A stretch of DNA of 64,000 bases from Veillonella sp. DNF00869 (GCF_001553345.1 NZ_KQ960749.1:1-64000); one strand, 5' to 3'; shown: positions 30,548-41,053, numbered from the stretch's first letter. Numbers and translations are program-made. The notes: generated by a model not told the origin, from the letters alone.

Positions 30548-31948
30548 TCAGATGATTCCAAATAACTTCATGCTTAGGTTACCAAAGAAGAAATGGAAGA
30601 TATAATTCAATACGGAAATATAAAATCCTACTTTCCACCAGGTCACTTGTGGCACGTAGTGACTGCCAAAGAAGATTGGCGTTACCCCAGAGCTATAATG
30701 TGTCAACGTACAGCCAGGGCTATTCATCAAGCCAAACATTAAAATCGCATAAGGAATTGGTGCTCCCAAGGCAATTAAGATAGACGCAAAGGCAGAAAAT
30801 AAGGCTGTAATACGAGCGGTACCACTGGCGAAGAAATACTGCGAGTATACAAAGACTAACGAAATAATCAATGCCGCCCACTCCCAAGACATACCACCTA
30901 ACATAGTGCTGACGAATTTTGCAAAGACAGCTACAATGCCTAATTTACCAAGCAATCCGGCCATACCTACTAAAGTACCCATCCAGATTAAAATATCCCA
31001 ACCTGTGGTTTCTTTCAAAATGTCATCCCATGTAAGACATTCGCTAATGACACAGGCCAATACTGCCATAACCGCAATGACCGTCGCATGTAAACCCGTA
31101 ATTGTCGTAGTAGACCACAATAGTATGGCCCCTACAAAGATAGCTGCTACCTTTTTTTCCATCGTCGTGATCGGGCCTAGTTTATCTAACTCTTCACGAG
31201 CCATAGCTGGAGCTTCTGGTGTTTCTTTGATTTCAGGTGGGTAAATCTTATAAATAAACCATGGCATGATAACCATACTGAGCAAACCAGGCAAGGCTCC
31301 TGCTAAAAACCACTCCCACCATGTCACAGTGTAGCCAAATAATTTTGCTCCTAAAGATGTAATCAACAAGTTACCACTACAAGCGGTCAAGAATACAGTC
31401 ACTGTACAGGCATTTACTGTGTGAGCCGTAGTCATTAGGTAGGCTCCCATGCGACGTGCCGTTTCTCCTGGTCTCGAATCAAAGGCCATAGAAATATTTT
31501 GCACGATAGGATAGATAATACCACCTCCACGAGCTGTATTGGATGGAGTAGCGGGAGAAATAATTAAATCTGTCATCGCCAAGGCATAAGCTAAACGCAA
31601 GGTACTCGTACCGAACCAATGAATTAAGGTATACGCAATGCGTCGACCTAATCCAGAGTTAATGATCCCTCTAGAAAAGAAGATAGCCGACACGATAAGC
31701 CATACATTAGGCTCTGCATAGCCTAATAAAGCTTCATTCATCTTAATCGAACTAGTAGCTACTGCCGCCGCAGATCCCATAAATGCCATTACCCCAGTGG
31801 GATATGGTCGTAGTATAAAGCCCACAATAGTGGCTGTAAAGATAGCTAATAAATGCCACCCTTGATCTGAAATTTCTGGCGTATGCGGCAAATACCATAT
31901 GATCAGTGCCACAGCTACAACTCCCAATAGTCTTAGTAGTTTATCCAT
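30548..31948 (-). CDS. DASS family anion:sodium symporter (SLC13/CitT-like)
   Basis: 466 residues with about 12 membrane helices. The family signatures are ATPSNTARGGG with the preceding SPATPSN hairpin, and the second repeat FASGTARITALF plus MNSPGCTLTHYSSGVTPIFFG. Substrates in the family are di- and tricarboxylates such as malate, succinate, 2-oxoglutarate and citrate; the specific one is not readable. A single-gene unit with terminators on both sides. Confidence 0.88.
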   Translation of the reverse strand: MDKLLRLLGVVAVALIIWYLPHTPEISDQGWHLLAIFTATIVGFILRPYPTGVMAFMGSAAAVATSSIKMNEALLGYAEPNVWLIVSAIFFSRGIINSGLGRRIAYTLIHWFGTSTLRLAYALAMTDLIISPATPSNTARGGGIIYPIVQNISMAFDSRPGETARRMGAYLMTTAHTVNACTVTVFLTACSGNLLITSLGAKLFGYTVTWWEWFLAGALPGLLSMVIMPWFIYKIYPPEIKETPEAPAMAREELDKLGPITTMEKKVAAIFVGAILLWSTTTITGLHATVIAVMAVLACVISECLTWDDILKETTGWDILIWMGTLVGMAGLLGKLGIVAVFAKFVSTMLGGMSWEWAALIISLVFVYSQYFFASGTARITALFSAFASILIALGAPIPYAILMFGLMNSPGCTLTHYSSGVTPIFFGSHYVPQVTWWKVGFYISVLNYIFHFFFGNLSMKLFGII

Positions 31949-31995
31949 GTAGTATCATTCCTTTCTCTATTAACACAGCTCCTCCAGAGGTAACA

Positions 31996-32026
31996 AAAAA
32001 CCCAGCACCATAAGGGTACTGGGTTC
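31996..32026 (-). terminator. rplM-rpsI terminator
   Basis: Minus strand AACCCAG/CTGGGTT with an inner ACC/GGT, followed by TTTTTTG, 14 bases past the rpsI stop. Confidence 0.8.
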
Positions 32027-32039
32027 TGTAATCGCCAAA

Positions 32040-32432
32040 TTAACGTTTGGAGAATTGAGATGCTTTACGAGCTTTTTTAAGACCGTATTTTTTACGTTCT
32101 TTCATACGTGGGTCACGAGTTAAGAAGCCAGCCTTTTTAAGACCTTGACGAAGTTCGCCATCAACTTCTAATAATGCACGAGACAAACCGTGACGAATTG
32201 CACCAGCTTGACCGGATGGGCCACCACCAGCTACAGTTGCCACAACGTCGTATTGTTCTAAAGTGTTTGTTAATACCAATGGTTGTTTAACAATCAACTC
32301 AAGAGTTTGACGACCGAAATATTCATTTAATTCGCGTTTGTTTACAGTGATTTTACCTGTACCCGGTACCAGACGAACTCTAGCAACGGAAGATTTTCTA
32401 CGACCAGTGCCGTAGTATTGTGCTACTGCCAT
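32040..32432 (-). CDS. rpsI: 30S ribosomal protein S9
   Basis: 130 residues with the hallmark [16 protein letters not shown] start and the basic C-terminus [11 protein letters not shown] that reaches the P-site tRNA. AGGAGG precedes the ATG. Second gene of the rplM-rpsI pair. Confidence 0.99.
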   Translation of the reverse strand: MAVAQYYGTGRRKSSVARVRLVPGTGKITVNKRELNEYFGRQTLELIVKQPLVLTNTLEQYDVVATVAGGGPSGQAGAIRHGLSRALLEVDGELRQGLKKAGFLTRDPRMKERKKYGLKKARKASQFSKR

Positions 32433-32453
32433 TATATGTTCCTCCTCCCGGTA

Positions 32454-32894
32454 TTAACGGATATCTAATTCCAAAACTTCTGGTTTTTGAGCAGCATGTG
32501 GATGCTCTGCGCCAGCGTAAACATTCAATTTACGGTATTGTTGTGCACCCAATTTATTTTTTGGAAGCATACCTTTAACTGCCATTTCGATTACACGTTC
32601 AGGATGTTTTTCCAACATCATAGCAAGTGTAGTGAAACGGGATCCGCCTGGATAACCAGAATGACGGAAATATTCTTTTTGTAATAATTTTTTACCTGTT
32701 ACACGAACTTTTTCTGCGTTCACAACGATAACGTGGTCACCAGTGTCTGCATGTGGTGTAAAAGTTGGTTTATGTTTGCCCCGAAGAACTTTAGCAACTT
32801 CGGCAGCAAGACGTCCTAAAGTTTTACCTTCAGCGTCAACAACATACCATTTGCGTTCAATATTGTTCGCATTGGCCATAAATGTAGTTTTCAT
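32454..32894 (-). CDS. rplM: 50S ribosomal protein L13
   Basis: 146 residues, with [18 protein letters not shown] and [17 protein letters not shown] typical of L13. The start at ATG 32894 is eight bases past AGGAGG. A structured leader precedes it and is probably the autoregulatory site. Confidence 0.99.
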   Translation of the reverse strand: MKTTFMANANNIERKWYVVDAEGKTLGRLAAEVAKVLRGKHKPTFTPHADTGDHVIVVNAEKVRVTGKKLLQKEYFRHSGYPGGSRFTTLAMMLEKHPERVIEMAVKGMLPKNKLGAQQYRKLNVYAGAEHPHAAQKPEVLELDIR

Positions 32895-32930
32895 GCTGCT
32901 TTCCTCCTAATAACAAGAATGTATTAACAG

Positions 32931-32978
32931 AAGCAATTGCCACCTTCCGGGGCTAGTGGAAGTCCGTACAAATTGCTT
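32931..32978 (-). promoter_or_regulatory. L13-type ribosomal protein leader
   Basis: Immediately after the promoter the minus-strand transcript forms AAGCAATT/AATTGCTT closing an inner GACTTCC/GGAAGGT hairpin. Leaders upstream of rplM are known autoregulatory elements in Firmicutes; a match to the published family is inferred from location and shape. Confidence 0.6.
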
Positions 32979-32986
32979 ACCGAAAT

Positions 32987-33016
32987 ATTATACTCAAAAT
33001 ACAATGGATATGTCAA
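32987..33016 (-). promoter_or_regulatory. rplM-rpsI promoter
   Basis: Minus strand TTGACA, 18-base spacer, TATAAT, just past the murB stop. Confidence 0.85.
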
Positions 33017-33019
33017 GGA

Positions 33020-34462
33020 TTATCGCAAAGATTTCTTCAACAACCAATCGATATCTGTCTTCTCTGGAGTCACAACAAATTGGTGTTCTCCAAATTTTTC
33101 AAATCCATAGCGTTTATAAAAATGTTGGGCTTTATAATTTTTCTCCCAAACGCCTAACCATGCCCAAGAAAAATTACCAGATTCAGCGATGCGCAAAGCT
33201 TTTTCAAACAAGGCTTTACCCACGCCTTGTCCATGGTACTCTTTGAGCACATATAGGCGCTGTACTTCAAAGGCATTCTCTAATTTACGCTCTGTTTGTG
33301 CGTCGCCCCAGTTTATTTTCAAATACCCTGCCAACACATCATCTACGTAAGCTAGATATGTTTCGCTCTCGTCATGGTCCAACTCACGTTTCAATACATC
33401 ATGGTTATAAGCCTCATCAAAGAAAGCCTGTAACTCCTCTTCCGTATTGTCATGACTGAAAGTTTCTCTAAATGTGTCTGCACACAAGTTAGACAATGCT
33501 GGAATATCTGTCTCTTGAGCTCTCACAATGGCGACAACAGAACCCATTGGTTCACGAGATTCCCCTAGAATGCGCACCTCTGGTTCCAACTGCACCCCAT
33601 GAGCTGCATGAATCCGCTTTTGGACCTCATGAATTACACCTAGCACATCATTGGCTGTAGCGCCTCCACGATTGACCACAAATCCAGCATGCTTCGTAGA
33701 TACCTCTGCAGGTCCTACGGACAACCCTTTCAAACCTGTTTGGTCAATCAAAGTTCCTGCATAATATCCCGGTGGGCGCTTGAAGGTAGATCCTGCGCTA
33801 GCATGTTCCAATGGTTGTTTAGACTCTCGTTTTTCAGTAAGATCATCCATCCGTCCTTGGATATCCTCAGGATTTCCTTCCTGTAATTCCATAGTCACAC
33901 GAACGATGATTTCATGGTTCTCGTGAAAGCGGCTATGACGATAGGCAAACTCTAACTCTTCTCGGCTATAGTGATGTAGGTGTCCTTGCATATCTACCGC
34001 ATCTACACCGGTTACTACTTGATCCATTTCTCCATCATAGGCACCAGCATTCATGAATACAGCACCGCCCAAACTACCAGGAATGCCGATGGCAAATTCC
34101 AAGCCACTTAAACTTTCACGTTGGGCGTATTCGGACACTTCTTTCAAAGTATACCCAGCGCTCATAGTAATGGTTGTACCGTTGCGGTGTTGCTCCTCTT
34201 GCAATTCTTTCAAGCAAAGAACGACACCACGCATGCCACCATCTTGGATGAGCACATTAGATCCTAAACCTAGTACAAAAGGTTCAATGCCATGTTCGCT
34301 CAATACATGCATGCAATCTTGCAACTCTTGTATAGAACGAGGTAGTACAAGTAGATCCGCAGGTCCTCCTATTTGAAAAGTCGTGAAAGGTGCTAACATC
34401 GCATCCCTTTGAATACGATCCAACGGAATCACCTGTTGCAATGCTTCCCATACAGCACTCAT
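33020..34462 (-). CDS. murB: MurB fused to a GNAT acetyltransferase
   Basis: 480 residues in one uninterrupted frame. Residues 1 to about 303 are a complete type II UDP-N-acetylenolpyruvoylglucosamine reductase, which makes UDP-MurNAc: FAD motifs GLGSNVLIQDGG and GIPGSLGGAVFMNAGAY, catalytic-region ASAGSTFKRP, and the end LEPEVRILGE. From about 312 to 480 a GNAT domain follows (acetyl-CoA loop EYHGQGVGKALF; FYKRYGFEKFGEH). It resembles PaiA-type polyamine N-acetyltransferases. An internal Met at about 309 could be a relic start. The fusion is unusual; see findings. Confidence 0.92.
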   Translation of the reverse strand: MSAVWEALQQVIPLDRIQRDAMLAPFTTFQIGGPADLLVLPRSIQELQDCMHVLSEHGIEPFVLGLGSNVLIQDGGMRGVVLCLKELQEEQHRNGTTITMSAGYTLKEVSEYAQRESLSGLEFAIGIPGSLGGAVFMNAGAYDGEMDQVVTGVDAVDMQGHLHHYSREELEFAYRHSRFHENHEIIVRVTMELQEGNPEDIQGRMDDLTEKRESKQPLEHASAGSTFKRPPGYYAGTLIDQTGLKGLSVGPAEVSTKHAGFVVNRGGATANDVLGVIHEVQKRIHAAHGVQLEPEVRILGESREPMGSVVAIVRAQETDIPALSNLCADTFRETFSHDNTEEELQAFFDEAYNHDVLKRELDHDESETYLAYVDDVLAGYLKINWGDAQTERKLENAFEVQRLYVLKEYHGQGVGKALFEKALRIAESGNFSWAWLGVWEKNYKAQHFYKRYGFEKFGEHQFVVTPEKTDIDWLLKKSLR

Positions 34463-34463
34463 A

Positions 34464-34814
34464 TTAGTTTGCCTTTTCTAAAATTTTCATACCTTCAGTG
34501 ATTGGTTCGCTAATGATTCGATAAATATCATTCGCCACTTGTGTCCAACGTGCATGGGCTGTTAAGTACGCATTTGCACCAGAATTAGCTTGTACCATTG
34601 GCAATAAGCCTTCTAATTTTTTCAATAATTCTTCCGCTTCAGGAGCATCTGCAATTTTTGCATATTCCAGTTGCATTTGTAAAGACATAAATTCTTCTAC
34701 CATGCCTTTTGCTGCTTGGTCGTCTTTAATTGCCTCTTGGGCTGCCATCATCTCTTTATGTTCTTCGCTGTCACGCATTGCTTTTTGTAATTCATAGGCT
34801 AAATCGTAATTCAT
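34464..34814 (-). CDS. YlbF/YmcA family regulator
   Basis: 116 residues, helical, with the PF06133-type pattern MNYDLAYELQKAMRDSEEHKEMMAAQ and a middle segment FMSLQMQLEYAK. In Bacillus YlbF and YmcA form a complex with YaaT that modulates RNase Y and development. Since rny is also in this window, a role in RNA decay is a reasonable inference. Its stop is one base before murB. Confidence 0.78.
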   Translation of the reverse strand: MNYDLAYELQKAMRDSEEHKEMMAAQEAIKDDQAAKGMVEEFMSLQMQLEYAKIADAPEAEELLKKLEGLLPMVQANSGANAYLTAHARWTQVANDIYRIISEPITEGMKILEKAN

Positions 34815-35006
34815 AATTCCTCCTCCATCCTATTAGGATTTCATTCTTATATTCTTTCATATACTGTGTATGCTATACAGTCTATAGTATCTAATCTTTT
34901 GTCATTCTGTGAAAGTCTACGATATTTCACTATATATAGGCTATACCATATGATTAGACTTACTATATTTAGCATTTTCTATAGACCAATACCTACTATC
35001 AAGAGG

Positions 35007-35495
35007 TTACACCTCGATAGATACACCTGGTCCAACGGCCTGCAAATCTGGGAAATCCAGTTGGCGCATAGCTTCATAGGCAATGATTGCCACCGCATTC
35101 GATAAATTCAAAGACCGCGCTTCATCAATCATCGGAATACGAATGCATGTGTCTGGATTGGCTGCCACAATTTCTTCTGGCAAACCTTTTGTTTCTTTAC
35201 CAAACACGAGCATATCTCCAATTTCATATTGCACTTCTGCGTGGGTATGGGCAGCCTTTGTCGTAGCATACCAAAAACGCCGATTTTTATATTGTTCATA
35301 CACTTCATCCAAGGACTTATGTATTTTTACATCTACTAGATGCCAATAATCAAGACCTGCTCGTTTTAAATATTTATCTTCAATGGAAAACCCCAAAGGT
35401 TCCACCAAATGTAGTGTCATATGATTTGCTGCACAAAGACGTGCAATATTGCCTGTATTACCAGGAATTTCCGGTTCTACTAATACAATTTCCAT
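35007..35495 (-). CDS. trmL: tRNA (cytidine/uridine-34-2'-O)-methyltransferase
   Basis: SPOUT enzyme that methylates the wobble ribose of tRNA-Leu. 162 residues, with the N-terminal EPEIPGNTGNIARLCAAN, the SAM knot motifs FGKETKGLPEEI and IPMIDEARSLNLSNAVAII. It follows moaC by 15 bases. Confidence 0.94.
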   Translation of the reverse strand: MEIVLVEPEIPGNTGNIARLCAANHMTLHLVEPLGFSIEDKYLKRAGLDYWHLVDVKIHKSLDEVYEQYKNRRFWYATTKAAHTHAEVQYEIGDMLVFGKETKGLPEEIVAANPDTCIRIPMIDEARSLNLSNAVAIIAYEAMRQLDFPDLQAVGPGVSIEV

Positions 35496-35510
35496 GATTC
35501 ACCTACTATC

Positions 35511-35981
35511 TTATCGCTTAAAATGTCCGCTTTTACCACCTTGTTTTTCCACAAGATACACAGGACCAATGGTCATACTTTTATCAACGGCTTTCACCAT
35601 ATCATAGACCGTCAATAGACCAACTTGAACCGCTGTTAACGCTTCCATTTCCACCCCTGTAGGACCCGTAGTTTTCACTGTGCTACGAATGCACACAGCT
35701 TGTTTCTCTTCTACCAAGGAACAGTCTACACTCACCTTCGTCAACGCCAATGGATGGCATAACGGAATAAGGTTAGACGTTTGTTTCGCTCCCATGATGG
35801 CTGCCAATTGTGCCACTGCTAACACATCACCTTTTTTGACATTCCCACTAGCCACAATACTAAAAGCTTCCTCACTGAGCGTAATAAACCCTTCTGCTAC
35901 AGCTACGCGCTCTGTATGATCCTTTTGGGACACATCCACCATATGCGCATTACCGCCTTCATCAAAATGTGTTAATTTCAT
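35511..35981 (-). CDS. moaC: Cyclic pyranopterin monophosphate synthase MoaC
   Basis: Second step of molybdenum cofactor synthesis. I choose ATG at 35981 ([10 protein letters not shown]), four bases past TGGAGGT, giving 156 residues. Key segments: [28 protein letters not shown] and the C-terminal [20 protein letters not shown]. No other moa genes are adjacent. Confidence 0.96.
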   Translation of the reverse strand: MKLTHFDEGGNAHMVDVSQKDHTERVAVAEGFITLSEEAFSIVASGNVKKGDVLAVAQLAAIMGAKQTSNLIPLCHPLALTKVSVDCSLVEEKQAVCIRSTVKTTGPTGVEMEALTAVQVGLLTVYDMVKAVDKSMTIGPVYLVEKQGGKSGHFKR

Positions 35982-36061
35982 AGATACCTCCATGTGAATT
36001 TCATTATACCATAGAGAAGGGATTGACGTCAGTAATCTATGTTAGAGAAAAGAGTCTACGC

Positions 36062-36105
36062 AAAAAGGATTGCCACATTAGCATATGCTAGTGACAATCC
36101 TTTCA
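36062..36105 (-). terminator. Terminator downstream of the UPF0173 gene
   Basis: Minus strand AAAGGATTG/CAATCCTTT with an inner CTAGCATATGCTAA dyad, followed by TTTTTG. Confidence 0.7.
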
Positions 36106-36126
36106 TGTAGAAAGATTATTTTTACA

Positions 36127-36189
36127 TTAATTGAGCAATTTCATCGCTTCTGTAATTTTTATTTGTTCAAGGAACTGTTTATTTTTCAT
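36127..36189 (-). CDS. Possible 20-residue small protein
   Basis: ATG at 36189 to TAA at 36127 encodes MKNKQFLEQI then KITEAMKLLN, an amphipathic helix-like peptide. It starts 11 bases after the UPF0173 stop and ends before that gene's terminator, so it is within the same transcript. The AAGGA before the ATG is closer than ideal. It may be chance. Confidence 0.25.
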   Translation of the reverse strand: MKNKQFLEQIKITEAMKLLN

Positions 36190-36199
36190 ATTCCTTATA

Positions 36200-36874
36200 T
36201 TACAGCTCGATAGTTTGCCCTGGATCAACCACAAGTCCAGCTTGTTTATGCTTTGCTTCTAACAAAGCCACAAAGGTTGCTGGCTCTTTATCAATCACAG
36301 GCCATGTTTTGTAATGAATTGGGATGGTTGTATTTGCTTGAATCCAAGATGCTGCTGTCACCGCATCTTCCACACCCATCGTAAAGTTATCACCGATTGG
36401 TAGTAAAGCATAGTCAATTTCACCATGGCGACTGATTAATTTCATATCACTAAACAACGCCGTATCCCCAGCAAAATACACACGTTTACCAAAAAACTCA
36501 ATGATCACACCTGCCGCATGACCACCTGGAACACCAGACCCATGAAAAGCTGGTGTTAAACGGATAGAACCAAATGGGAAATTAAACTTTCCACCTAAAT
36601 GCATCGCATGGCTACGAGCCCCTGCTTCAGCGGCTTTTCGAGCTACCTCTGCAGTAGAGATTACAAGGGCATCATTCTTCTTGGCAATCATATCGGTATC
36701 ACCATAATGATCATCATGACCATGGGACACAAAAATATATTGGCACTCTATATCCTCTGCCTTTGCCACATCCCATGTATTACCCGTAAAAAACGGATCA
36801 CATACCAACGTTACATCACCATTGCTCAAAGCAAACGTAGCATGACCATAATACGTTAACGTTACATTGCTCAT
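36200..36874 (-). CDS. UPF0173 metal-dependent hydrolase
   Basis: 224 residues. MBL fold with SHGHDDHYGD near 50-59 and further ligands in HLGG, AGDTALFSD and IPIHYKTWP. The UPF0173 (YtkL) family is widespread and its physiological substrate is unknown. It is a single-gene unit. Confidence 0.9.
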   Translation of the reverse strand: MSNVTLTYYGHATFALSNGDVTLVCDPFFTGNTWDVAKAEDIECQYIFVSHGHDDHYGDTDMIAKKNDALVISTAEVARKAAEAGARSHAMHLGGKFNFPFGSIRLTPAFHGSGVPGGHAAGVIIEFFGKRVYFAGDTALFSDMKLISRHGEIDYALLPIGDNFTMGVEDAVTAASWIQANTTIPIHYKTWPVIDKEPATFVALLEAKHKQAGLVVDPGQTIEL

Positions 36875-36980
36875 AAGAATACCTCCCTCAGATTATCTTA
36901 GTCCAACAATATTTGTTAAGTAAATTATATCATTCATAGAAAGCTGGTCGCAAGATAAAGAGCATGTATACATAAAAGTC

Positions 36981-37010
36981 AACATCCCTAGGCCGCCACC
37001 TAGGGATGTT
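36981..37010 (-). terminator. gnd terminator hairpin
   Basis: A 12-bp perfect stem AACATCCCTAGG/CCTAGGGATGTT with a 6-base loop, 40 bases past the gnd stop; followed on the minus strand by GACTTTTATG, a short T run. Confidence 0.6.
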
Positions 37011-37049
37011 TGCTATATATTCATGTTACAAAATCTAGCTATATAGTAG

Positions 37050-38465
37050 TTACGCTTCCGCCCACTCTGTATGGAATGTGCCTTCTTTGTCTGTACGTTC
37101 GTATGTATGAGCACCGAAGAAGTCACGTTGTCCTTGGATTAGATTTGCTGGCAATACACCACGACGATAGGAATCGAAGTAATCTAAGGATGCACTGAAA
37201 GCAGGTGTTGGGATACCATAACGTTTCGCAGCAATGATCGCTTCACGCCATTTTGCTTGATGTGTTTGCAATGCTTCTGCGAAGAATGGATCCAACATCA
37301 AGTTATTCAAATCTGGGTTATTTGTGAATGCTTTTTTAATATCTTCTAAGAAAGCAGCACGGATAATGCAACCGCCACGCCATAACAATGCCATGTCACC
37401 GAAGTTGATATTCCAATTATATTCTTTTGCTGCTGCTTTAATCAATGCAAAGCCTTGTGCATAGGAGCAAATTTTAGACGCATATAAGGCAGAATGGATA
37501 GCATCTACTAAGGCTTCTTTATCACCTTCAAAAACTTCTGTAGGACCTGCTAACACTGGTTCTGCCAACACACGCTCCGATTTGTAGGCAGACATAGCAC
37601 GCGCAAATACGGCTTCCGCGATGGTTGGAATTGGCACACCAAGGTCTAAACCTTCTTGGCTAGTCCATTTACCAGTACCTTTTTGACCAGCTTTGTCCAA
37701 GATTTTTTCTACTAATGGAGTTCCATCAGTATCTTTGACTTTCATAATTTTAGCAGTAATTTCGATGAGGTAAGAATCTAATAATCCCGTGTTCCATTTC
37801 GCAAATACATCGCCGATTTCATCATCACTCATGCGAAGTAATTCTTTCATCATGAAGTAGGCTTCGGAAATTAATTGCATATCGCCGTATTCGATACCAT
37901 TGTGCACCATTTTTACATAGTGACCTGCACCGTCATCACCTACATATGTGCAGCAAGGACCGTCTGCCACTTGGGCTGCAATGGATGTAAAGATAGGCGC
38001 CAATTCATTGTAGGAAGCTTCGTTGCCACCTGGCATCAAGCTTGGACCATTTAAAGCCCCTTCTTCACCACCAGATACGCCAACTCCTAAGAAACGGAAA
38101 CCTTTGGATTCTAAGTATTTTGTACGACGAATCGTATCTGGGTAATGGGAGTTACCGCCATCGATTAATGTATCGCCTTGATCTAAATATGGTAAAAAGG
38201 CTTCAATCATATCGTCTACAGGTTGACCTGCTTTCACTAAGAACATGATTTTACGAGGTTTTTCTAACATTGCTACAAACTCTTCTGGAGTATGTGCTCC
38301 GCCGATTGTTCCTTCGTGGTTATAGTTGGCTACAAAATCGTCTGTTTTTTGTGGTGTACGGTTGTACACTGCAATGCTGAATCCATGACGGGCAATGTTG
38401 CGGGCCAAGTTTTGTCCCATAACAGCCAAACCAACTAGACCAAATTGATATAATTTTTCACTCAT
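37050..38465 (-). CDS. gnd: 6-phosphogluconate dehydrogenase (decarboxylating)
   Basis: Oxidises 6-phosphogluconate to ribulose 5-phosphate, giving NADPH. I choose ATG at 38465 ([11 protein letters not shown]), six bases past AGAGGT. 471 residues, the long NADP form: [50 protein letters not shown] and the C-terminal [11 protein letters not shown]. It ends the thrC-DMT-gnd unit. Confidence 0.98.
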   Translation of the reverse strand: MSEKLYQFGLVGLAVMGQNLARNIARHGFSIAVYNRTPQKTDDFVANYNHEGTIGGAHTPEEFVAMLEKPRKIMFLVKAGQPVDDMIEAFLPYLDQGDTLIDGGNSHYPDTIRRTKYLESKGFRFLGVGVSGGEEGALNGPSLMPGGNEASYNELAPIFTSIAAQVADGPCCTYVGDDGAGHYVKMVHNGIEYGDMQLISEAYFMMKELLRMSDDEIGDVFAKWNTGLLDSYLIEITAKIMKVKDTDGTPLVEKILDKAGQKGTGKWTSQEGLDLGVPIPTIAEAVFARAMSAYKSERVLAEPVLAGPTEVFEGDKEALVDAIHSALYASKICSYAQGFALIKAAAKEYNWNINFGDMALLWRGGCIIRAAFLEDIKKAFTNNPDLNNLMLDPFFAEALQTHQAKWREAIIAAKRYGIPTPAFSASLDYFDSYRRGVLPANLIQGQRDFFGAHTYERTDKEGTFHTEWAEA

Positions 38466-38488
38466 CGTCATACCTCTTTCTTGATTGA

Positions 38489-39346
38489 CTACCGTGTGTG
38501 AGCTTGTTCTTCTTTCAAACGAGCCAACATCACTGATGAACTAAACATAATAATACCTGCTATGACGGTCGCCAAAGCTAGGTTTTCTCCGAAGACGATA
38601 AATCCCCAGAAGGAGTTAAAGAACACCCCTACATATTGCATAAATTGTGCTACTACTGCATTGGTTGCCACAAACGCACCAGTTAGGAAGAATTGCGCCA
38701 CTACAGAAATGGCTCCGATAATCCCTAAATACAGTGCTTGTGTTGCATTAGGCCACACAAAATCTGGTATCATCACGATACCGCCTACTAGCATGGTGGT
38801 GACTAAGAAATAAAACATGATTTCATAGGAACTGTGACCACCCTTTAAGCTAATGGTACGAATCGTTGTATAGGCCGCCGCCGATAAGGCTGCTCCTGCA
38901 ATGGCAATAAAAGAATACCAATGTAATCCCGATAAATTCCAAGGTTGAATCATATACACAACGGCTAAGAAGATCAATCCTAACCATTTAGCAGATCCAT
39001 CAGGCAATTTTTCTTTCAACACAAAGTTGCTAAAAATCAGGACGAATATACCTGATAATTGAAATAGTATGGATGCATCTGCCATCGTCATATAGACTAA
39101 TGCAATGAAATTACTTAAATTTCCTAATCCACCGAAGATACCACGCAAGGTTAATAATCCTCGATGTTCCGTGGAAAAGGAAATTCCTTTTTGTCGCATC
39201 ACTATGAGTACGGCAATTGTTCCTATGAGCCCTCTGAAAAATGTCACCTCCGCCGCTGGCATACCATCTCCTAAGAGTTTCACGAATAAATTCATGATAC
39301 TGAAGGCAAAGGATGACATGAGAGAAAAGAAAAATGCTTGTACCAT
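38489..39346 (-). CDS. DMT superfamily (EamA) transporter
   Basis: 285 residues, ten predicted membrane helices in two EamA repeats ([46 protein letters not shown]). It lies seven bases after thrC and 23 before gnd. An amino-acid exporter such as a threonine exporter would fit the neighbourhood, but that is inference. Confidence 0.85.
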   Translation of the reverse strand: MVQAFFFSLMSSFAFSIMNLFVKLLGDGMPAAEVTFFRGLIGTIAVLIVMRQKGISFSTEHRGLLTLRGIFGGLGNLSNFIALVYMTMADASILFQLSGIFVLIFSNFVLKEKLPDGSAKWLGLIFLAVVYMIQPWNLSGLHWYSFIAIAGAALSAAAYTTIRTISLKGGHSSYEIMFYFLVTTMLVGGIVMIPDFVWPNATQALYLGIIGAISVVAQFFLTGAFVATNAVVAQFMQYVGVFFNSFWGFIVFGENLALATVIAGIIMFSSSVMLARLKEEQAHTR

Positions 39347-39353
39347 AGGTCAC

Positions 39354-40853
39354 CTATTGTTTGAAAGTATCCACAAAGGATAGAATTTCTTCTTTCATAG
39401 ATTCTTTTGGAATTACCTTCGTAAAACGTAATGGCTTATGTTGTAACTCTGCCAATTGTTTTGGACAACCTACGCCTGTGACTGCCGAAATATTGTCTAA
39501 GCTTTCATAAGGAGCTGATCCTACTTTGATATCTAAAGCTTCGCAAATCGGTGTTGGGAATTTGAATGGATGCGCCGTGGAAGCAATCACCGTATGACGG
39601 TGACCATCTTCAGGATGAGCCTCTAGCTCTTTCATATAAGCTCCCATCGCCACCGCTGTGTGCGGATCCATCACATAGCCATAGGAGTTGTACACTTGCT
39701 CGATGACAGCCTTTGTCATGTCATCGTCTACATAGGCTCCAGCAAACTCTTTTTGCACCGCTTGTAATTCTTCTGGAGTGACAGAGAATTTGCCCTCTGC
39801 TTTCAGTGCTTTCATGCGCTCAGCTGTCAATTCCGCATTTTCACCGCTCACATAATAAATAAACCGTTCAAAGTTAGAACTTTCCAAAATATCCATAGAT
39901 GGAGAGATGGTGGTATAGAACGGACGATTCATATCATAGGTACCAGTGCTAAAGAAATCTGCGAGCACATTGTTTTGATTGGATGCACAAATTAATTTAC
40001 CAACCGGAATACCCATGCGTTTTGCATAGTAAGCGGCCAAAATATTGCCGAAGTTGCCTGTTGGCACTACAACATTAAACGCTTCATCTTCGTGGATAGC
40101 CCCGGTATTTACCAATTCAGCATAGGCTGCTACATAGTACACCACTTGTGGCGCTAGGCGGCCGATATTAATAGAGTTAGCAGAAGAGAACTTCACGCCT
40201 TTGTCTGCCACTTCCTTCGCCACATCAGCATCCACAAAGAGACGCTTCAAAAATTGTTGCGCATCATCAAAGTTACCTTCGATGGCTGTTACATTGACAT
40301 TTGCACCTTCTTGCTTTTGCATTTGCTCTTGTTGCATAGGGCTAACGCCATCCGTTGGAAAAAACACTTGAATATGCGTTCCCGGCACGTCTTTGAACCC
40401 TTCTAAGGCTGCTTTTCCTGTATCACCAGAGGTAGCTGTCAATATCAACACTTCTTTTGTTTCTTTTTCCGCTTCCTTTGCTGCCACCAATAAGTATGGG
40501 AACAAAGATAAGGCCATATCTTTAAAAGCTTGGGTGCGACCGTGAAACAACTCCAACACGGATACTCGCTCTAACAAGGAATGCATAGGCGCCATATCTG
40601 GTGTATCGAAGTTCACCGTATTATAGGCACTACGAATCATCGTTTCTAATTCCGCTTCTGTGAAAGTCGTAAATAACTTACTCAACACAACCAGTGCAAT
40701 TTCTTCATAGCTTTTATCTGCCACATCGCGGTAGGACAAACATTGTTCCGGAAACTCCGCCGGCACATATAACCCGCCATCACTTGCTAATCCATGGAGC
40801 AACGCAAAAGTTTCGCTTACCGTTTCATGACTGCGCGTACTTGTATATTTCAT
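39354..40853 (-). CDS. thrC: Threonine synthase
   Basis: Converts phosphohomoserine to threonine with PLP. 499 residues, the long class. N-terminal signature KYTSTRSHE...ALLHGLASDGGLYVP, PLP lysine in FHGRTQAFKDMAL, phosphate loop TATSGDTGKAALEG. First gene of the thrC-DMT-gnd unit. Confidence 0.97.
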   Translation of the reverse strand: MKYTSTRSHETVSETFALLHGLASDGGLYVPAEFPEQCLSYRDVADKSYEEIALVVLSKLFTTFTEAELETMIRSAYNTVNFDTPDMAPMHSLLERVSVLELFHGRTQAFKDMALSLFPYLLVAAKEAEKETKEVLILTATSGDTGKAALEGFKDVPGTHIQVFFPTDGVSPMQQEQMQKQEGANVNVTAIEGNFDDAQQFLKRLFVDADVAKEVADKGVKFSSANSINIGRLAPQVVYYVAAYAELVNTGAIHEDEAFNVVVPTGNFGNILAAYYAKRMGIPVGKLICASNQNNVLADFFSTGTYDMNRPFYTTISPSMDILESSNFERFIYYVSGENAELTAERMKALKAEGKFSVTPEELQAVQKEFAGAYVDDDMTKAVIEQVYNSYGYVMDPHTAVAMGAYMKELEAHPEDGHRHTVIASTAHPFKFPTPICEALDIKVGSAPYESLDNISAVTGVGCPKQLAELQHKPLRFTKVIPKESMKEEILSFVDTFKQ

Positions 40854-41024
40854 TCTTTCATCCTTTATGTTTCACAATATATTGTATTATCTTCATTCAT
40901 TATAAATTAATGCTATCCATTTAGCAAGAAAAGGCGCACTTCAATCTCAATCATGACAATTAGTAATAAAAGTCACAATTATACCACTCTAATTATAAAA
41001 TAGTCATACTTATTCATCTTGTTC

Positions 41025-41053
41025 TTGACATTGAAAAACTAAAAGAGTACAAT
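41025..41053 (+). promoter_or_regulatory. Promoter of the cobalamin riboswitch transcript
   Basis: TTGACA, 17-base spacer, TACAAT; start predicted near 41060, about 20 bases before the aptamer. Confidence 0.8.

Noticed and set aside
33500..33560. Frameshift or assembly join between MurB and GNAT
   Set aside because: The frame is continuous with normal codon use through the junction and both domains are full length. Kept as a real fusion, pending comparison with other strains.
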